A program made the translations under genes and the position numbers. Under the pieces are notes generated by a model. It was not told the origin of the DNA. It searched no databases and was given only the letters and a program-made list of their open reading frames with translations. From Homalodisca vitripennis (taxonomy: Eukaryota > Arthropoda > Insecta > Hemiptera > Cicadellidae), in NCBI RefSeq assembly GCF_021130785.1, contig NC_060207.1, positions 191,540,001 to 191,604,000 on the forward strand: a stretch of DNA of 64,000 nt, read 5' to 3'. This document shows, piece by piece, positions 59,542 to 64,000 of the stretch (positions are counted from its first letter, which is position 1; every line of letters begins with the position of its first letter).

Positions 59542-59941
59542 CAGTCCAATCTTAATAATCCGAAAGATATGAGACCAGCAAATTGTCGGATTACCAAGGA
59601 GTCCGGATCACCAAGGGTGCCATTTACACAATGCATAAATATCATATAATCAGTAAGAAGCGTGAAAATAAGCAAACACTATACCGCAAGAACAAACTTT
59701 TTTATTGTACTTACCTAATTATAATAGAATGAACAAACTATGCATACATAATGCATAGGTGAAAAATCTTAAAATATCATCTTTACACTTCAAAAAATAA
59801 AAAACAGTATTTTCTTCTTCTTACTAAAAGATTCTGTACACTGGTATAGTACTACAGTATCCTTAGCGGCCAGTGCCGACTGCCGATAGCCTTTTTCGAG
59901 CGTGTCGGACTGGCAAATGTCGGATTATCAAAATTGGACTG
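59542..59941. mobile_element. 400-bp MITE, pogo/Tigger-like
   Basis: Terminal inverted repeats of about 22 bp start CAGTCCAAT and contain ATAATCCGA. The left begins CAGTCCAATCTTAATAATCC (59542) and the right, reverse-complemented, begins CAGTCCAATTTTGATAATCC (from 59941), with two mismatches. Both ends are flanked by TA (59540-59541 and 59942-59943), the target duplication of the Tc1/mariner/pogo superfamily. CAGT ends followed by an AATCCGA motif are typical of Tigger/pogo elements. The interior repeats GTCGGATTA / GTCCGGAT words and has no transposase, so it would need an autonomous partner elsewhere. Confidence 0.88.
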
Positions 59942-60084
59942 TAACAAAAAAATATCAAAAAGTATACAATTGACGTTTATTTTAAGCACTTCTGTGAGTT
60001 ACCTTTGTTCAATTCACGCGATATTGCACGCATTTGTATAGTATTTGCATAGTATGAATATGAGCCTTCTGGCTTTGGAAAATT

Positions 60085-60400
60085 ATGTTTTCAACGCCGA
60101 TGTTGAGTTTGCCTTCTTGCCACGACCAATAAAATATATTAATAAGTGTATATTTCTGGTCATTTAAATGTAATCCGGTCGTAGTATTTTTTATGCCATA
60201 CTAGAGTTTGCCTTCTGTTTTTATTTCCAATCAAAAGATTATATACGCTCGTACATACACGTCTGAGAAACCTACTTGTGTCACAAAGCGTCTCCTTTCG
60301 GCCATCATAATTTACTTCCAGTATAAGATACTTCTGGAGGCATAATTAAGTTTCTTTGTTGCTTCGATCAATGTGATTTATACATAAGCAGGTCTGAGAA
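60085..60400 (-). repeat. R-A type tandem units, three copies
   Basis: On the minus strand three units read AAGCAACAAAGAAACTTAAT (near 60355), ACAGAAGGCAAACTCTAG (near 60215) and CAAGAAGGCAAACTCAAC (near 60113). Each is followed by a TATGGC/TATGCC/TCGGCG word and, in two of the three, a GAAA or CCAGAAG word. They match the unit CAACGGAGCAAACGCAAATA ... GGCGCTGGAAATAT at about 63180 in opposite orientation. No head segment is present. Confidence 0.5.
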
Positions 60401-61169
60401 GCCCTACCATCGGACAACTAAGATGGGTTTTATAACATTATCTTTAAATTTATCGAATAAGTTATATATTTACTATATCTATGATGTCTGGCATTAAAGT
60501 ACTGACCAAGAACTTCACTTTATTTTTTACTGCAGCGTATAGTTAAAATCATATTTTTACTGAAAATTTTTTTTAAAGGCATACCATATTGTATATTTTT
60601 ATTTGTCTACCACTTTGTATACTGTCAGAGTAACAGTTTTTCTAAAATATTCAAATTTAATAATTTTGTTGTTCTTTCATTTATCCAAGTAGTAATAATT
60701 CCGAAAACATGTTAAACTTCTCTATACCAAGATTACGCCATCCCACACCGCCACTTACGAAGCACTTGTAGTGAACCACGTGAGCCCTGATCTCAAGGCT
60801 GAGCAAAAGCAGATCTAACGGTAAAACTATCGGTTGGGATAGTAAATTTCCTTATATAAAGAGAGAGGACGTTAATTGAATGGCAAAGTGAGAATACTGG
60901 AGAAAGTAGCTCGTGTGAACTGTAGGAGAGAAGGTTGAACTTACGACATACACGATGTGGGGCGGAGGGCATCACCAGACTAAAAGAAAGAGGTGAAAAC
61001 ACATAAAGCATTAATTGCCTGCGAACCTTTGGACGTTTAGTTATGTGCTAGAAGAATATATAAAACCAAACAAAAATAAAGAGGGTTGAATAAATAACCG
61101 ATGGACATCAGTACTAATGGAGTCGGAAAACGATAAGGAAATGAGTACAAACATACGAGGTTAAAATAT
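60401..61169. other. Nothing recognised
   Basis: AT-rich sequence, becoming purine-rich after 60900. The 72-residue minus frame at 60793-61011 has no recognisable domain. Confidence 0.4.
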
Positions 61170-62230
61170 ATTATAAGAGTGAAACGATGAAAATGGAAAG
61201 CAGCCCAGTTACAAGAAGTATTCGTGCTCGGAGTGGAGGAGGAAGCAAGAACTTTAGCCCAACATCTACTACGAGTGTGATTGCTGACGTCCGTCGGGTC
61301 CGTTTCGAAGAGTCGGTTCTTTTGCTGGACCTGCTTCCTCTGATTTGAGGAACAGCGACCCTAAGCAGCCCCATAAAGTGGACCCCGTGCCAGGTGTCCC
61401 TGCAAGTGTGCTGCTGCCTGAGGAGTTTAATGCTGGATGTTGGTGTTGAGGAGTATTAGTTGGGAGTTCCTGTGGATCGTCACATCCATGGTTTGTTGAA
61501 GCTGGCGGAGGACATTTTAGAGCTCACAGTGGAATTATAGAGAGTGTTAGACTCGGCTTTGGAGCGGTAGCGGGCCTTACCGCCGTCGCAGAGGACCCCT
61601 GGTCCTGTTACGTCCACTCCTATGACGCCAAAAACACAAAAGGGTCGCCAGAGAGGTATGGCGCAGGACTGGAGCTGTTTGAGTAATTGAGTGTGGAATT
61701 CCAATCTGTGAGAGACGTTCGTCCTGAGGGAGCAGCGGAGAGGGCTGCCATGAACTGGGAATGGAGCTAGGTCTGGAGATATGGACACTCACATAAGTCC
61801 GGTGGGGTGAGGAGACGCTACGCGGTCTTGAGCGTTTTGACGGAGATAATACTCCCCTTTTCTCCTACTGCTCAGGTTGATTGGCTGCGCAGGACTGCGG
61901 ATGCTGCGACATTTAATAACTTTGAGGACGTTGTTGAGGAGTGGATTAGGAGGCTCATTCCTAAGACTAAGGACTGTGTTGCTATAGATGAGGGGCAGGG
62001 GGAAGCTCCTAGTCGTGGTCGGGGCCGTAGAGGCCAAGAGGTGCTTGCAGTGGTTCTGACCGTGGACGGATGCGGAATCTGGTTGTCGCAGTTCCTATGA
62101 TTTGGTTGTGTTAAGGAATTTTTAAGGAGAAATGGGTTGTTTTGATCGGTTGAAGAATCGGTGATTGAGGAGTTCTTTCATGGGGTGTTCTCGGTAGGGA
62201 ATACTACGCTGGATAGATCCTTAAGTTAGT
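61170..62230 (+). pseudogene. GC-rich decayed coding relic, probably transposon-derived
   Basis: GC content is far above the flanks, with protein-like words on the + strand broken by stops and frame changes. The first piece, near 61190, has ESSPVTRSIRARSGGG. A coiled-coil-like LLKLAEDILELTVEL is followed, after two stops, by a Pro/Thr-rich, basic linker (PVTSTPMTPKTQKGRQRG). Near 61807-62100 is a frame without ATG containing QVDWLRRTADAATF, EDVVEEWIRRLIPK and a basic SRGRGRRGQ. After a frame shift comes SVEESVIEEFFHGVF near 62150-62200. Coiled coil plus basic linker suggests a LINE ORF1 or N-terminal ORF; the last words faintly recall the pre-RT region of R2/Dong-like LINEs. No assignment is firm. 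Minus-strand frames here are shadows. Confidence 0.4.
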
Positions 62231-62524
62231 TTTGGAACCGATTAACAAGTCTATAACATTTTCTTGGACACACTCCACTATAAATTGTAGATCCCAATAT
62301 AATATTCTACACCTAAATGTTGTAATTTAATGTTCATAGAGTGCGCATTTTAGATCTGATATTTCACGTCAGGTTTTCTATAGCTTGAGGAAATAAGATT
62401 TAGTATTATGACTATAAAGCTACTCATAATCATAATCATGATCATAATAATATTATAAATGCGAAAGTGCCTTTTCTTGTTAGCTTTGCTTTCTCGCATA
62501 GACTATTCTACCGATTTTTTTGTG

Positions 62525-62528
<4 letters not shown>

Positions 62529-62573
<45 letters not shown>
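62529..62573. repeat. (TA)n microsatellite inside R-A head
   Basis: About 45 bp of TA replaces the TTTTACATGGACATTA-type segment present at the same point of R-A copy 3. Confidence 0.95.
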
Positions 62574-62575
<2 letters not shown>

Positions 62576-62990
62576 TTAGGGTCTCTGGGATGAATATAGA
62601 CCTATTCTTACTTCGAAAATCCCTCCGGACTCTGCCCTACTGGCCTCTAAAACAGCAAAAAAATACCATCTTGGTCTCTAACGCTTATAATATTAATTTA
62701 AAGAGCCTGTTAAATATAATTAACTGTTCGGTGTAAACATTTTATTATGATAGCACGAAAATACGTTTATTTAATTTAACCACTATTTAAAATATAATAT
62801 TTACTAAGTTTCATAGTTAAACTTTTACTGAAACTAAACTTCTGTTATCAGTCCTAAGATGTATGTATATTTTCTTAATCGTTACAACAATGTAAACTGA
62901 ACTATGGCACTGGAAATGTCTTAGAATAAAAGAACATCGCAAGAGACTTAAGTAGACCCTATTTTGGCAAAAGTAGTTTTCTAAGATCTA

Positions 62991-63012
62991 CTATATATAT
63001 ATATATATATAG
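62991..63012. repeat. (TA)n microsatellite inside R-A unit array
   Basis: About 22 bp of TA between units one and two, comparable with TA runs at equivalent places in the 35.6-35.9 kb array. Confidence 0.9.
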
Positions 63013-63561
63013 GATATTTTTGTATTTCCTTGGCCAGAGCAATGAATTAAACTTAAATTTGACACCATAAATAAACGAAACCGTTAATTTAAACGGCCTG
63101 AGTAGACGCTTTTTGGTTTTAGCAAAATTAGGATTCTCAGTCCTAAGTACGTAAATATATATATCCTTCGTCGGAACAACGGAGCAAACGCAAATATGGC
63201 GCTGGAAATATATGAGACCGGAAGTAGATCACAAGAGCGGGAAACAAGCGGTTTTTTTAACCAAAGTAGTTTTTAGAGACTATGAATATATGTTCTTTAT
63301 GAAGACAATGAGGCAAACTTAGTTGTGGTATCAGACATATAATTAATTAATGAGAAATGCTCTTGTACACGCCAAACATTATATAAGAGTTAAATCCTCA
63401 ATCTCTGATTGTCTAACCATGAACAATGAAATAATATGAATCTGATCGTATACCTACTTACGTATAAAAATATCATATATGACCATTATATTACGTTATA
63501 AGTTATTTATAAAGTAGGCTACGCCCTCTGAAATAAAAAACCATATGCAAAGCAGCGGACA

Positions 63562-64000
63562 ACAGCTATTAATATTATGAATTCAAAAGTTCCCTAGTTT
63601 GTTTCTGTTTGTTTCACGCATAAAGTATTCAACCGATTGTGCTAAAATTTTACATGGACATTATTATGATCCTTGGCATGAATATAAGCCTATTCTTATT
63701 TCAAAAATCCTCCTGGACTACGCCCCACTGTTCTTTAAAGCAGTTACAAATCGTATCTTGGTCTCTAGAGTTTTGAAACATTAATTAAACAGCCTGTTAA
63801 ATGAAAACAATTATTCAGTATAAATATTGCATCATGACAGCAAGAACATATAAGTATATTTAAAAGTATATGTAAATTTACAGGATATTTTTTAATTTTT
63901 TACATTTTATAGAGTGGAAAAATAAAAGAGTAAGAAACTACTCATTTCAACATCGTGTCAAAAAGACAAACCAATTCATTTATATTTTACTTTATAAACG
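63562..64000 (+). mobile_element. R-A family repeat, copy 3 (runs off window)
   Basis: A second, better preserved head directly downstream of copy 2: TAATATTATGAATTCAAAAG, TTTCACGCATAAAGTATTCA, ACCGATTGTGCTAAAATTTT, ATGATCCTTGGCATGAATAT, AAGCCTATTCTTATTTC and CGCCCCACTGTTCTTTAAAG. It then runs through ATCATGACAGCAAGAACATA, matching ATTATGATAGCACGAAAATA of copy 2. No unit array is visible before the window ends. The 61-residue frame inside is incidental. Confidence 0.62.

Larger units (their letters stand above)
62440..63400 (+). mobile_element. R-A family repeat, copy 2 (head, microsatellite, unit array)
   Basis: Starts ATAATATTATAAATGCGAAA, then a head with TTTCTCGCATAGACTATTC, ACCGATTTTTTTGTGAAA, a (TA)n run (62529-62573), GGGATGAATATAGACCTATT, CTTCGAAAATCCCTCCGGAC and CTACTGGCCTCTAAAACAGC. 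After an AT-rich spacer come about four units of 105-150 bp (near 62880, 63025, 63168 and 63298). They share an AACAANG-GCAAAC word, TGGCNCTGGAAAT, AAGTAGA and CAAAAGTAGTTTT. The 89-residue frame at 62467 runs through the head and microsatellite and is incidental. No transposase is encoded. Confidence 0.65.

Noticed and set aside
61480..62037. Minus-strand frames of 71-102 residues
   Set aside because: The coiled-coil-like and basic protein-like words lie on the + strand, so the minus frames are probable shadows of the relic. Certainty is moderate because the relic itself is unassigned.
1..64000. CRISPR arrays, bacterial operons, promoters or terminators
   Set aside because: There are no regularly spaced identical short repeats with unique spacers and no dense coding. 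The tandem arrays here have diverged units without spacers.

Overview
This window looks like nuclear DNA from an arthropod, most likely an insect. It is AT-rich, has no long intact open reading frame, holds many microsatellites and small fold-backs, and carries broken LINEs, SINEs and a pogo/Tigger-like MITE. Several GC-richer islands of 150-500 bp stand out against the AT-rich background. There are no operons, ribosome binding sites, tRNA genes, intact rRNA genes or CRISPR arrays. The species cannot be fixed from the sequence; a hemipteran-like genome is possible but unproven.

Layout. 1-5.5 kb is featureless AT-rich DNA with one perfect hairpin. 5.5-8.9 kb is a run of GC/CpG-richer blocks that includes two candidate first exons ending in good + strand splice donors; the one at 8288-8389 is the best gene signal in the window and has no ATG. 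8.9-17.8 kb is AT-rich and intron-like. A candidate internal untranslated exon (17875-18254) follows, then GC-richer regulatory-looking islands at 19.0, 20.95 and 21.9-22.2 kb. Together these suggest the 5' end of a widely spaced + strand gene, or a noncoding RNA, with large introns. No coding exon was recognised, so the gene cannot be named.

Repeats. Five copies of a SINE whose promoter half is clearly derived from 5S rRNA lie at 20.3, 27.6, 33.7, 41.1 and 47.2 kb. Two decayed Jockey/CR1-type LINE fragments from different families lie at 38-40 kb (-) and 42.9-44.6 kb (+). Two unnamed families have several copies each. Family R-A has a conserved head followed by an array of roughly 105-150 bp units (34.1-35.9, 60.1-60.4, 62.4-63.4 and 63.6-64.0 kb). 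Family R-B is a CTGTCTGTC-headed element with a repeated internal module (25.7-26.2, 47.0-48.4 and 57.4-58.1 kb), and one copy is interrupted by a 5S-SINE. A 400 bp MITE with TA target duplication sits at 59542-59941. A GC-rich decayed coding relic, probably transposon-derived, lies at 61.2-62.2 kb.

The most notable structures are the 5S-derived SINE family, the R-A elements with internal tandem arrays, four compact hairpins (16-23 bp arms) plus a longer 42-bp-arm fold-back, and the islands with octamer, homeodomain-like and YY1/Pho-like motifs. All assignments are by eye. Homology statements for repeats rest on alignments between copies inside this window, and protein or RNA family names rest on recognised motifs.
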